Shown here: positions 42,101-51,396 of the stretch, one piece after another | Layout of the letters: every line of letters begins with the position of its first letter | Numbering within the stretch: the first letter of the stretch is position 1 | Origin: Patagioenas fasciata | Taxonomy: Eukaryota > Chordata > Aves > Columbiformes > Columbidae | Assembly: GCF_037038585.1 (NCBI RefSeq) | Contig: NC_092526.1 | Location: 6,844,001 to 6,908,000 of the forward strand | Reading direction: 5' to 3' | DNA: 64,000 nucleotides | Notes under the pieces: model-generated | What the model was told of the DNA's origin: nothing | Databases searched by the model: none | The model's input: only the letters and a program-made list of their open reading frames with translations | Program-made: the position numbers and the translations under genes

Positions 42101-44868
42101 CAAGCCCAGAGCTTGTCTTGGAGATGCTAAGCATGTGCAGACTGGGAGGGACTGTGCTGTGTGGTCCTCTCTCAAAACCAAACACAAATAACCAGAGTAG
42201 CTATAAAAGTGAGACAGCGCTGCTGTAAATTCGTCAAAGGGAGGGTTTTATCTGTCCATAAAAGCTCAAGCTGTTTATTGCCTCGTATCTGGACAGAACT
42301 ATTTAAACACATGCTCCATCCACACACAGTCATCTCAGTTTCACAACAAAGCGTTGCAGAACAGCTTGTGGAAACATATTGTTCGGTTAATTGGATTGGC
42401 ATACAGATGCCCTCAGATTTATGAATTAACAGCCACCATGGCAAAAGGGTGTGCGAGGAGGCACAGGGACTGTGGCACTCGGCCCTTCGACTGCCAAGAG
42501 CTTTGCTGCCTGATGGAGCGCAGCCCATGAGCTCCCGGCATCCCGTTCCTGCTTCCATGGGCTACAGAGGCTTCACCGTTGCCAAAAAGGCAAAAAACCC
42601 AGAGTGTCTTAAGGATATGAGGGTGCTTAAAGCTTCAAGCAGTCCTTGGTGACCAGGTGTCTGCCACCAAGGCACCTGAAAAAGATTACTGCGTGTTAAA
42701 ATGAAGAAAAGCGCTCTCTGAAAAAAAAAAAGTCAATGGCAAAGGAACAGCCCAACCACAGTGGGACTCTGAACCGCATCCAAGCATGTGTATTGGTTGC
42801 AAGTGTGTTATACTTCATCAAAGCTGTGCTGCTCAGGAGGAGGTGAATGCAGGAAATGAAACACAAGATTTTATTTGACATGTTCTTACCGAGTATATTG
42901 ATATGCTACACAAAATATTATGGAATGAAATTACCTGTGTCAGCAGTAGTATAAATGCCTGTCCAATAACCACTCAGAGTTTTGATAATGGCCCTGTTAA
43001 CACAGGGGCAATGAATATATGTTTGTCACTTAAATACATCATGCAAGTCTATTACAAAACCCTCAAGATTAAACCTGGAACCTACTTCAACACTGATCAG
43101 GGGGACACAATGGGTTTGAAATGACATGTTTTGAGGCCAGAGAGTTTTTGCAAGACAGAATTTGTAGCTTCTTTCCATCTTGCACACTTAGGAAAACACA
43201 GAAGCTTGAATCCCGGCATAATTCACAGAGTTTTGAGTATTTTGTGACATGCCAAATTATTCAGGCATCTTGCTGCTATGCCTTCTGTAGCTGTTGCCTG
43301 AAATCTTCCCTTGAGGTTCTGAGGAGGACAGAAATAGTGTCTGCTGAGAAGGGAGAGCTGCCATTCCCTCACATCTAAGGCCTGTCCAGAGGAGGTGCCA
43401 CCACCACGGTTTACCAGCAGGTTATTATGGCAGTTGTGCATCGCTCACAGGGCCTTACCCTGCAAATATTTCCTTGGACAGACATTCCTTACTGCAGCTA
43501 GAATTCTGGTCCCTTCACCTGCTCTATTAGTGTGGGTCCTCTCCCGCAGACCAACCGGAAAGATGGGTTGAAGCAAATGTCACAGTAATATCTATGCGTT
43601 TCACCAAGTTTCTATAGCTCAGTCTTTGTAGAAATATAAATAGCTCCAGATTCAACCATTCTGGCAGGACCTATTAAGCCTCATTTCCCTCAGAAAATAA
43701 TTTACTTCACTAGAAAGCAACTATCTCATGAAATGTTTGAAGGACAGGCAAGACTGACGCGTGAGGAACGGTGCCGCGGGAACACAAGCAGCAGAGCCTA
43801 CCTGCGGACACTTGCTCCACTGTCCCCAGTCAGACACCGCGCACTCACTGGGACAGTACAGGCTACACTTCTGCATCACATCCGGGATTTCAGCCTGACT
43901 ACACAGAGCGTTGGGCACCGTCTCCCCTCCGTGCTCCTCAGCAGCACTCACACACCTACACAGCAAACAGAAATCTTCATCAGAATAGCACACAAGCAAC
44001 GGATATCAACAGGTCTGCTTGACCCCAAATAGGACACTATATGTAACACAATAGCTATATGCTGGTCAAAATGCGAAATGAACAGGGTTAATACAAATCA
44101 AAACCAGCTACGTGCACGACGTGCTTTTGTTAGTCACAGATTTCAATAAGTACTTTAAATAAACATTTCAAACTTCATACAGAGGGATTTTAACTTTGAT
44201 TGCCTGACAGATAAGCCAAGAGAGAATAACAACCAGCAAGAACAAACCTTTGTGCTCCTGCTAGTAACATCCAAACATTTGGAAATAACTCAGCATCTCC
44301 ACATGCCAGGGGAATGAACACTTGCTAATAATGAACACCACTCTGGCGTGTGCAGTGCTATTACTTGGGGAATATGTTAGAAAATCAGAATAAGGAGGCT
44401 TTGCACCTCAGGGGGCTTTATGTATATATGGCATTTAGGTTGAAGAATTCTAATTTAAACATCATGCCTTCTTCCTGAAAGACATCTTGATCATAACACA
44501 AGGCTGCATCTCCGGGATAATTTTCCTGTAAACCACTGCACATAAATGCATGTTTCTTTCCAAATGAAATACACCGGACTCAGCAATGTACTCACTGTCA
44601 GACGGCCAGATATTGCAGATTTATGCAAATATGTATCAGCTCTTTTTAATGTGGAGTACCTGTGCTTTTGTCTTCACGCACCTGACTTTCCTCGTTTGTA
44701 TTCCTTCTCCACAGTGGAGGGAGTTTTGTTCGCTGTTGATTTTGCACGGAGACCACGGTTCTACTACCCAAGAATACTGATGGCACTCGCTGTAGCATGG
44801 GACTGCCTCGTGCACCTGCCAGGAGGAAGAATCAGAACTGTTCACTTGAACCACCCAGGTTAGCGTCT
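12066..44868 (-). CDS. THSD7B: THSD7B, 3' part: thrombospondin type-1 domain-containing transmembrane protein (13 exons)
   Basis: Exons in transcript order are 44868-44682, 43955-43802, 35040-34899, 33521-33406, 32570-32453, 26419-26274, 21239-21080, 20749-20576, 20486-20391, 19329-19247, 17681-17489, 13957-13870 and 12147-12066. All internal junctions are GT-AG and all phases match, giving about 578 residues to a TAA stop. The product has repeated TSP1 modules (WSxW and CxxxCGxG motifs), a cysteine-rich EGF-like module, one transmembrane helix and a short tail ending [13 protein letters not shown]7 proteins are large single-pass membrane glycoproteins with tandem TSP1 repeats. THSD7A is linked to endothelial migration and podocytes, while THSD7B is little studied. 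I prefer THSD7B over THSD7A because, as I recall the family, the segments [22 protein letters not shown] and [11 protein letters not shown] fit THSD7B. The family call is very firm and the paralogue call is strong. The N-terminal exons are outside the window. Confidence 0.93.
12148..13869 (-). other. THSD7B intron between the transmembrane and tail exons
   Basis: GT-AG intron of 1722 bp. It is mixed in composition, with a GC-rich patch near 12740-13030. No repeat family or second gene is recognised. Confidence 0.85.
13870..13957 (-). CDS. THSD7B: THSD7B exon: transmembrane helix
   Basis: 88 nt. It encodes [15 protein letters not shown] followed by the hydrophobic run [14 protein letters not shown] and a cysteine split across the next junction (TG here, C there). 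This is a single-pass membrane helix of about 23 residues, followed by a basic stop-transfer sequence in the next exon. The acceptor is CCAACAG and the donor GTAAAT. Confidence 0.96.
13958..17488 (-). other. THSD7B intron containing an old CR1
   Basis: GT-AG intron of 3531 bp between the linker exon and the transmembrane exon. It contains an ancient plus-strand CR1 remnant at about 14499-14760. Nothing else was recognised. Confidence 0.85.
14499..14760 (+). mobile_element. Ancient CR1 LINE remnant
   Basis: The order of short matches fits the CR1 3' region: TTTAGCCCAAAGAAAAGAGG, ACTGAGGAGGGATGGGATTG, then GGGAATAAATTCGGCTTAG and a diverged AAGAACTT-like block. It lacks the terminal octamers. 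The divergence is high, so borders are approximate. Confidence 0.6.
17489..17681 (-). CDS. THSD7B: THSD7B exon: EGF-like module and juxtamembrane linker
   Basis: 193 nt, 64 codons plus one base. It starts [18 protein letters not shown], a CxC EGF-like pattern continuing to [10 protein letters not shown], then a basic, cysteine-free linker ([20 protein letters not shown]) and [13 protein letters not shown] before the membrane segment. The acceptor is CACCTAG and the donor GTGAAA. This exon is among the best family identifiers in the window. Confidence 0.96.
17682..19246 (-). other. THSD7B intron
   Basis: GT-AG intron of 1565 bp. No repeats or coding signals were recognised. Confidence 0.85.
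19247..19329 (-). CDS. THSD7B: THSD7B exon: last TSP1 end and start of EGF-like module
   Basis: 83 nt: two bases finishing glycine plus 27 codons. It encodes [17 protein letters not shown], the closing cysteines of the last TSP1-like repeat, then SKPFSYCTQ, the first cysteine of the short EGF-like module. The acceptor is CTTACAG and the donor GTAGCT. It ends in phase 0, joining [13 protein letters not shown]. Confidence 0.94.
19330..20390 (-). other. THSD7B intron
   Basis: GT-AG intron of 1061 bp splitting the degenerate last TSP1 module. It is AT-rich and nothing else was recognised. Confidence 0.85.
20391..20486 (-). CDS. THSD7B: THSD7B exon: degenerate last TSP1 module, first part
   Basis: 96 nt: two bases completing glycine, 31 codons, one base. 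It encodes [16 protein letters not shown] followed by [13 protein letters not shown]. This repeat lacks the regular WSxWS pattern, as a divergent final module of the family. The NVT sequon may be glycosylated. The acceptor is CTGCAG and the donor GTACGT. It was recognised from phase continuity and the surrounding family order. Confidence 0.94.
20576..20749 (-). CDS. THSD7B: THSD7B exon: one nearly complete TSP1 module (EWSEWSSC)
   Basis: 174 nt: two bases, 57 codons, one base. It starts [17 protein letters not shown] and ends MQTRPCS. WSEW is a C-mannosylation-type motif. The stretch [15 protein letters not shown] carries the alternating arginines of the TSP1 layered core. Six cysteines are visible once the flanking glycines are joined. 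The intron to the next exon is only 89 bp (20487-20575). The donor is GTAGTG and the acceptor GTGCAG. Confidence 0.96.
20750..21079 (-). other. THSD7B intron
   Basis: GT-AG intron of 330 bp. Nothing else was recognised. Confidence 0.85.
21080..21239 (-). CDS. THSD7B: THSD7B exon: TSP1 module ([15 protein letters not shown])
   Basis: 160 nt, 53 codons plus one base. It encodes [15 protein letters not shown], a longer loop, and a cysteine-rich end with NALCGELPL and PCSVPCP. NLT is a potential N-glycosylation site. The acceptor is TTTTGCAG and the donor GTAAAG. Third-position GC is only about 36% (19 of 53), in sharp contrast with the preceding three exons. Confidence 0.95.
21240..26273 (-). 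other. THSD7B intron
   Basis: GT-AG intron of 5034 bp, mostly AT-rich, with a T run near 24159-24168 and a 17-base A run at 25905-25921. No CR1 fragment was recognised. Confidence 0.85.
25905..25921. repeat. Poly-A run
   Basis: Seventeen consecutive A in an A-rich context. No retroposed sequence is recognised upstream of it. Confidence 0.8.
26274..26419 (-). CDS. THSD7B: THSD7B exon: TSP1 end and next TSP1 start
   Basis: 146 nt: two bases completing glycine, then 48 codons. It holds [19 protein letters not shown], the closing cysteines (HRSCPVKPC), and the start of the next module ([15 protein letters not shown]). The acceptor is CCTAG and the donor GTACGG. It is the third exon in a row with very high third-position GC (42 of 48). 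It ends in phase 0, joining GGQCGEG. Confidence 0.94.
26420..32452 (-). other. THSD7B intron
   Basis: GT-AG intron of 6033 bp. It is mostly AT-rich, with no recognised repeat family or exon. Confidence 0.85.
32453..32570 (-). CDS. THSD7B: THSD7B exon: TSP1 module ([16 protein letters not shown])
   Basis: 118 nt, 39 codons plus one base. The first part completes the previous module (RCVVGC). The second part starts a canonical TSP1 repeat, [21 protein letters not shown], whose WSAWS fits the C-mannosylation pattern. The acceptor is TCGCAG and the donor GTGAGT. Third-position GC is about 90% (35 of 39 codons). The next exon completes GAGGQ. Confidence 0.95.
32571..33405 (-). other. THSD7B intron carrying a CR1
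   Basis: GT-AG intron of 835 bp between two GC-rich exons. It contains a CR1 3' fragment from about 32751. Confidence 0.85.
32751..33090 (-). mobile_element. CR1 LINE fragment, 3' end
   Basis: It begins AGAATCACAGACTGG and continues GGAGATCATCCAGTCCAACC, GGGCAGCCTGGTCCAGGCTC and the GTAAAAAAGTTTCTCCTCAT block. This is the reverse complement of a CR1 3' end. It lies in the same orientation as the host gene. The outer (5') border is uncertain. Confidence 0.9.
33406..33521 (-). CDS. THSD7B: THSD7B exon: TSP1 module (CGHGERRR)
   Basis: 116 nt: two bases completing a glycine, then 38 codons. It encodes [16 protein letters not shown], an arginine-rich strand, and [16 protein letters not shown] is a potential N-glycosylation site. 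The donor is GTGAGG and the acceptor CCGCAG. Third-position GC is about 87% (33 of 38), and the exon sits in an intron region with ordinary composition. CGHGxxxR is the classic TSP1 second-cysteine motif. Confidence 0.94.
33522..34898 (-). other. THSD7B intron with AT hairpin repeat
   Basis: GT-AG intron of 1377 bp. Its donor-proximal third is dominated by the AT-rich repeat at 34580-34860. Confidence 0.85.
34580..34860. repeat. AT-rich tandem and inverted repeat (TATCTATTA / TAATAGATA)
   Basis: About 280 bp almost free of G and C, built from alternating TATCTATTA and its complement TAATAGATA, with ATATAT spacers. Both orientations alternate, so it can fold into long hairpins, one centred near 34675. 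It starts 36 bp from a splice donor dinucleotide. Confidence 0.9.
34899..35040 (-). CDS. THSD7B: THSD7B exon: TSP1 module body
   Basis: 142 nt, 47 codons plus one base. It begins [15 protein letters not shown] and ends CFQYQYNLT, covering the arginine-rich middle and last cysteines of one TSP1 module and the first strand of the next. The acceptor is TGTAG and the donor a near-consensus GTAAGT. NLT, followed by G from the next exon, is a potential N-glycosylation site. Third-position GC is about 45% (21 of 47), unlike the next three exons. An AT-rich hairpin repeat begins 36 bp beyond its donor dinucleotide. Confidence 0.94.
35041..43801 (-). other. THSD7B intron, large
   Basis: GT-AG intron of 8761 bp. 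No CR1 or coding exon was recognised. A CpG-containing block near 39760-40060 looks like a possible conserved noncoding element and is described under findings. Confidence 0.8.
43802..43955 (-). CDS. THSD7B: THSD7B exon: end of one TSP1 module, start of the next
   Basis: 154 nt: one base finishing the split arginine, then 51 codons. It completes the previous TSP1 module (cysteines in NALCSQ, QKCSLYC) and starts another with [11 protein letters not shown]. The WxxW there fits the C-mannosylation pattern typical of TSP1 repeats. The acceptor is TGTAG and the donor GTAGG. It ends in phase 0, matching the next exon, which starts with GTG TGC GAC. Confidence 0.93.
43956..44681 (-). other. THSD7B intron
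   Basis: GT-AG intron of 726 bp within one TSP1 module. Nothing else was recognised. Confidence 0.85.
44682..44868 (-). CDS. THSD7B: THSD7B exon: start of a TSP1 module
   Basis: This is the most 5' exon seen, 187 nt. It encodes a linker followed by a TSP1 start with WVVEPWSPC and [11 protein letters not shown]. The final AGG arginine codon is split, with AG here and G in the next exon. The donor is GTGCG. I chose the acceptor at 44869-44870 because a pyrimidine-rich tract and TGCAG lie just before it. A weaker alternative acceptor (TTCAAG) at about 44845 keeps the same phase and would remove about eight residues. The exon starts with two bases of a split codon, so at least one more coding exon lies upstream, outside what I can find. 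Confidence 0.85.
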
Positions 44869-46634
44869 CTGCAGAAACACCTCAGCCAAAGCCAGGAAAG
44901 AGTACACTGAAAATTATCCTGGCTTACTCTCCTTCTGCTAACCGTGTTGTAATAGCTTTAAGTTCATTTATTCATTATTGACTTGCCAAGGGATTTTTAA
45001 GTATATAATAAAGAGTAGTATGCATGAAGCATCTTAGAAAACAGGATAAATAACAGCTATTTTCTGCAGCCAGAAGAGGAACTCCGTAAACATTTCATTT
45101 GCTCAGATTGCTCTCTCTATAATCTATCACACGTCATTTATCAGGATCATATGTACTGAATCCTTTAGTGTTTCAGAAGATACAACTTAAAACCAGCACT
45201 CATTTACTTCTGCTTTTAACATATCCTTGTAAGTCATTTACCATAAAAGAATGAAATTTCATGTGTCCTATAAATATTATTTTATACACAAAAACTATAA
45301 ATGCTTTTTTTCCCCTGCAAGTGACTTATATCTAACACATCTCCTAATCAAACATGGCTGTGTATTCACCTGTACTATGGTATCTCTGTAGACAGAAAAA
45401 ATAGAGCCAAAAGCTTGATAAACACTTCAAAAAGATGCTGGATATTCAGGCTGTTAGAAGCAGCACATTAAGATATAGTACACTTCAGCAGAGTTTTAAT
45501 TTTGAACAAATTAATGCATCAACAGTTCTATTACAGTAATAAATAAAAGACATTTATTTTGAATTCTGTTTGTCTGCAAAAGCCGATTTGAAGATAGAGT
45601 GTTCTCTGTTGCTTTGTATGAAGCACAATGTGCTGCCCTGAAAAAACAGAGTGTACCTAAAATTTCTTCTTCTATGCACCAAAAATCTTTTTAGCCTTGC
45701 TGCTGTGGAGCCATCCAGTTCTCACTATTAAAATAACTGTAAATCAATAGCCTTCCTCCAACTGCCCCTCACCCCCCAAAATAAACCCACACCAAAACCA
45801 AGTAATTCAGCCACAGGTTTAATAATTTATAGCTTCATTTTAAAATAGAAGATTATGATGTGCAAGTTGTAGCCACAACAATAAAGAAAACTTATTTGCA
45901 ACATTTTGGAGGTGGGTGCCAGGGAGCCAGCAAACAGAACTGGTGCCCCATCAGAAAACTACCTTCACACCCAATGAAAGGAAGATAACTTGCCAAAGAA
46001 ACTCCCCCAGAACAGCAAATGTCAGAAACTAATTTTAACTGTGGGTCTTTATAAAAGCAGTACACAGGTTTAGCAGAGGAGAGAGTAAGATAGGCTAAAA
46101 AGCGCAAAATAGATGAAGAAGAAGGAAGAGAGGACCATATAAGCTGGGACTGGTGGGGGCAAACAGGGCATGAACTGGTAAGAGCATCACGTTTCATGCA
46201 GGTGAAGGGGAAAGGAGGACGACAAAGGGGAAAGGCAGTAGTAAGATCAGTATGACTTTTCCCACGTATTATTAAGCACAAATCCTTTTTTGCAGCCTGT
46301 GCACAAGTAACATGAGAAAATGTGCAAAATTTATTAGGACTACTACGGCAGGGCTCAAACACACAGAGCGGTAATGTTTGGTACAACAACCTCCTTGCAC
46401 AAGCGAGTGGGGTCACCCTGCAGCCTTTCGGGGGTGCAGGAGGTGTGAGACATTTCCAGCTTTTGCTGGGCCTGCACGAAGGTCTGCGAAAGATCGCGGT
46501 GCCCTGCAGTCACTTGATACGGGCTAATGATTTCTGCATGTGGTGGTATTTGGCCTAACTATACGACACATGGGTATCTACGTATTGTATAACGTGCATA
46601 TAGAGGGTAGGTTTCCTAGGTTGAGCAAGTGCCA

Positions 46635-46690
46635 CCATAGAATCATTTGGGTTGGAAGAGACCCTCAAGATCATCGAGGGCAACCATTAG
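46635..46690 (-). mobile_element. Short CR1 3' fragment
   Basis: CCATAGAATCATTTGGGTTG, then GAAGAGACCCTCAAGATCAT, matching the reverse complement of the CR1 3' end. Only about 55 bp are recognisable before the match fades. Confidence 0.8.
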
Positions 46691-49600
46691 AATTGTTAGA
46701 AGTCATCCTAATTAGCTGTGCAGCCATGCTCACTAACAGAAATTGGTGTACACAAGAGCAAAGAGAGAAAGTCCTCGCTGAGCAGGACCTGTGCTCAGCA
46801 CCAACACGGAGGGAACCTGCAGGTGACGGGGACACAGCACGGAGAGACTCAGTGTGAAGTCACTGTCGTGCCCCGGCCAGCCTGTCACCCGGAGAGAGTT
46901 ACTGGCTCCTGCAGCCGTTTACCAGGGAGAATAACAATCCTTCTTTAGGCACTGTGAAGCCTTCAAATTCCCCAAAGACGGGCGGGAGATGGATGTTGAG
47001 ACAGGGAGTATTTATTAGCTTCCCTTGCTCCATGGGGGGAAGGAAGAACTACACTCTGCCTGTGTTGTCTGACAAAGCATAGTGCTGTCTGCAGGAGACG
47101 ATCAGTTGAAGAGGGAAATGTGTGCTTTAGGCATGATCAGAGTTTCTCTTGTTGAAGACGGGAGGCAAAACCAAGAGAAGGCGAAGCGCAAACTGTCCAA
47201 GAACTGGCTGCCAGTGTGCAGGGAACCTGCAGCCTGGGGACATTATCAATAGGCAGTGTTAAGTGATGTAAAACTTACTAATAAGTTCATTAAGAGCTGG
47301 GTGGGTGCCTGTTCCTGCTCTTCAGATTTCTGGAGGGGAGGATGAGGCTGGGAGAGCCTGGGAGGTGAGAGAGCAGGTGTTGCCTATGCCCCTTCAGAAG
47401 CACAGGGCCAGCCCAGCACAAGCTGTGGCTTTAGGGATTTTACTTTCCTTGCTCTAATTAATAGCAATTCCTCAGGGTTAGAGGGTATGGCTGTGTATCC
47501 CGCAGGTCACGACGTGAGCGCTGCCAGCCTTTCAGCGCTCATCTCATGCCGGCAGGCCCTGCCTCTCATCTGGGTGACACCATGAGCTTGGGCATCCCGG
47601 GCCGGTGTCTCAGTGACCCTCATCACCCTACATTAAACTCTGTTAAACCTCAGACCCCTCTGAACCCGCAAAGCCTCTAGCAGTAGAGGCCTAACATCAG
47701 GAATTTACAACTGTGTTTTGGTGGTCAAAATCTCCTGTGGTGTTTACCTGGTGTGATTTCTGTTTAAGAAAACCATCAGGGTTTGGGCAGGGCTGGGATG
47801 CAACGTGAACTAAAATCTACCCAAGGAAACGTGTGAGGACAAAACAGAGATTCCATACACAATGACACAAACACGTGTGATGTGAAGTGATACTTCAAAT
47901 GTGCTCTTTCAAGAGTGGGCACGATTGCAATAATGAAGCCATTAACAGAGCGCTGTATTCGCTGCCTAAGCGTGTCAGGCCGGTACAAAAACACATGAAA
48001 CCCCATCAGCTCTCTGACAGACATCCCCTGTGCGCTGGAGGAGGGAAGGCACACAACACTGGCCATACCCTAATAGCTGGGCAATCTGCTGCTGACCCAT
48101 CTGGTACTTCCCATTCAGTCACGATTGCAGGTGACACCTGTCACCAAAACTCCAAAATATAATTGTTACAAATAACCAGTTTTCTTCAGTTGTTGTGCTA
48201 GCACCGCTGCATGTCCCCTCCGTGAACAACCTCTCTGCTCTGCCCTGCATCTGTGCCAAGCAATTCCGTCTCCAGTAGCACCTCTGAGACACCGGGAAGG
48301 TGTAAATAACCACTGGGAGGGACAGATGTCTTCAGAGCAAGTCACAACATGTATCGGGTAGACTCTGTTACGCTTTTAAATAGGAGTCTCAACGAGATGC
48401 AAGATTTCCACGGGTGAAGCTCTGTGGGCTGGCATTTCAGAAGCTGTGGAGATAATTTGTGACTCTCTGCATTTAAAAAACCTCCATGATGTGGCATGTG
48501 TTCCTTTCCTCCAGAGGACTATGTTTTCATCCTGTTTCTCTCTCCTGGCTTGCCATCATCGGCTTTCAATCACTACCAATTCCTCGGTTTTTGTACTAAA
48601 AAAAAAAAGTTTTAAAGCCTTTTGCTCCTATCTTTTGCTAACAGCTGTGGTACTTAACAAGGTCAAACAGCTGATGCTCTTGATTTTGCATTTTCAAAGG
48701 ATTTTGGCTAAGTCTTAGCTATTCTTTGATCCCGCTAACCAGGGGATCTGGGAGCACTTCTGACCTCCTGGCTCCATGGGAGCACCCTGAACCAAGGCTG
48801 GGATGAGATGCGGTGTCCCCACTCTTCACCCAACCCAGGGACCCAAAATGAAGGGAGAAGGTTGGGATGTGCCCCCATGGATTCCTGGCTGCAACACAGA
48901 GTAGTCCAAGCTTCAAATTAGACACAGTCTCAGTATTCTGGCCCACATCACATCTGCTACTTCTGCTGCAGATACAGAAGTCTCTTGTCCAGCTAGGCCA
49001 CTCTCCTTCCCAACCACAAAGAAAACAGTTCCTTTGAAAATTATCTGCTTAATGCTCACTCTTCCCCAAACTTACACAAACCCACTATGACAGTGCATTT
49101 ACAGAAAACTTGTGACTGAGCCACCCAACGCCTGTATAGGTATGTACTACCACAATCCATCTCCCGAAGGACAGAAACTAACTGAAGTCCATGCGATGGG
49201 CACCGGGACCTGCTGTTCTGCTGGAAGCTGCAGACACCTGACCCACGAAGAGCTCAGCACCCAAGGGACCAGCCTGGCTCCATCCCTTAGCACCTCGCCT
49301 TTAACCCTTCCAAGAAATAAACACAATCAAAATACATTTGGCACTTTAGGAAATTAACTGTTTTCCTCAGTTTTTATGCATATTCACATGCTGGGTATAG
49401 GGCTCAAATGAGCCAAGGGGTGAAACGATACCTCAACAGGAGTTTTGCTGCTGTCTTTCACTATTACTCTTTGTACCGCTCTTTGTAGTAATGATTAATC
49501 TGGAATACATGGTCACCTCAATCCTAAATCAAGGTGATAGGCACAATTCTAAATAAATTAAAGGTAAGAAGGACAAAACCTACTTTTTAAGAGAGAAACT

Positions 49601-50015
49601 GCTGTAGCTTTGCCCTAATAAAATAAGCCAGCTCTGACTGACTCCAGTGCAAACCCTGAGTCCTTGATAAAGTATCTTGAAGTCGACTGTTACTTCAACA
49701 AGATAAATAAATGTTAATACATTTATTTTGTCTTTCAAAAGCTGAAGTTTGCATTTTAATGAGAAGTCCAAATATCTAACCATCAGAGAGCTCTGGTGTG
49801 ATTTATAATGTTTTGTAACTTATTTACTTACATGTAGGTCAGGAATAATACTGACCTTGGAAAGGACATACAGGGATGACTGCGCTTGCTCAACTGATGT
49901 GATTCATTAAAAGAAATTCATATCTATATTTCAGGTAGCTCTCCCGCTAAGCACCTGCAGAGTAAACTAGAACGAGGTTCTACGCTTCTGAAAATCATAG
50001 TGACTTCATATTTCA

Positions 50016-50113
50016 GTGAACATCAAGATTTATTGTCCCTCAAGGTAAATATTGACTCTGGTCTTGCCTCAGTCAATATTTTAGCTTTCATGACAGTAAA
50101 TCTTGGTGTTCAC
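50016..50113. repeat. 98-nt imperfect inverted repeat (hairpin)
   Basis: The left arm 50016-50057 is complementary to the right arm 50071-50113 across a 13-nt loop. The outer 22 positions pair completely if two G-U wobbles are allowed on the plus-strand RNA. An internal loop of about eight bases follows, then a 12-bp inner stem with one bulge. It could be a pre-miRNA-like fold or an old palindromic DNA repeat. No family is recognised. Confidence 0.85.
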
Positions 50114-50671
50114 CTCAACTAAAGTCAATATCTGCTTATTATATTAGAACAACCAAACTGATCACTGTAGCAGTTGCCTGAGACCCCGAGGACAACCTCT
50201 GCGCTATTCATTTCTAATAAAAATGGGCTAAATTCATTGCTAATGTAAGTTCATTTCACACCGCTACCCTTATACCAAGGTTACATTAGACCTAATACAC
50301 TGAAACAGCGAGAACTGAAGAAATAACAACCCACTTTTAAACTACGAAGAGCACCGTGAATAACATTAAAGCTAGAAACGACCTTATATAGGAAACAGAG
50401 ATGATTTGCTCCAGTTTGCAAAGACACTTGCTGGTAAGGAAATTCAAGCAGAGATACTAAAACCACTCCTACTGAGACTGGCAGCAATTTGCTCACTTTC
50501 AATACTTACTGCGTATGCACGTTTCTGTTCCCTGCACATCCAGGCTGCAAGAGGCAGCAGTGGGACCACAGCCAGCACTTCTCTTGCAACACAGAGATCC
50601 AGAGACATGCAAAGGCATTTACCCATTGCGATCACCTGCAAACCCGATTGCTACACTGACTCCATCTAGTC

Positions 50672-51396
50672 CATCCCCAGGTTCCAGTACAAGTTGGGGA
50701 ATGATCCATTAGAGAGCAGTGCAGGGCAGAGGGACCTGGGGATCCTGGTGGGCAGCAGGATGACCATGAGCCAGCACTGGGCCCTTGTGGCCAGAAAGGC
50801 CAATGGTACCTGGGGCGTATTAGAAGGGGGGTGGTCAGTAGGTCAGAGAGGTTCTCCTGCCCCTCTACTCTGCCCTGAGGAGACCACACCTGGAATATTG
50901 TGTCCAGTTGTGGCCCCTCAGTTCCAGAAGGACAGGGAACTGCTGGAGAGAGTCCAGCACAGGGCAACAAAGATGCTGAAGGGAGTGGAGCATCTCCCGT
51001 GTGAGGAAAGGCTGAGGGAGCTGGGGCTCTGGAGCTGGAGAAGAGGAGACTGAGGGGTGACCTCATTAATGTTTACAGATATATAAAGGGTGAGTGTCAG
51101 GAGGATGGAGCCAGGCTCTTCTTGGTGACAACCAGTGATAGGACAAGGGGTAATGGGTTTAAACCGGAACATAAGAGGTTCCACTTAAACTTGAGAAAAA
51201 ACTTCCCAGTGAGGGTGGCAGAGCCTGGCCCAGGCTGCCCAGGGGGGTTGTGGAGTCTCCTTCTCTGCAGACATTCAAACCCGCCTGGACCCCTTCCTGT
51301 GGAACCTCAGCTGGGTGTTCCTGCTCCGGTGGGGGATTGCACTGGATGAGCTTTCCAGGTCCCTTCCAATCCCTGACATTCTATGATTCTATGATC
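50672..51396 (+). mobile_element. CR1 LINE, end of ORF2 and full 3' UTR
   Basis: About 725 bp, collinear with CR1: CCCAGGTTCCAGTACAAG, ACTCTGCCCTGAGGAGACCA, CAGGGAACTGCTGGAGAGAG, GACCTCATTAATGTTTACAG, and a terminus of two TTCTATGA-type octamers. It is the best preserved element here. It is 5'-truncated, so it encodes only broken pieces of the ORF2 C-terminus. It lies opposite to the host gene. Confidence 0.96.

Noticed and set aside
45892-46416. 174-codon minus-strand open frame
   Set aside because: It has no recognisable domain, irregular composition and no flanking splice signals, and it lies in a presumed intron. Length alone does not support it.
50632-51353. Open frames of 119 to 144 codons on both strands
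   Set aside because: They lie within the plus-strand CR1 at 50672-51396 and are chance or degraded ORF2 frames.
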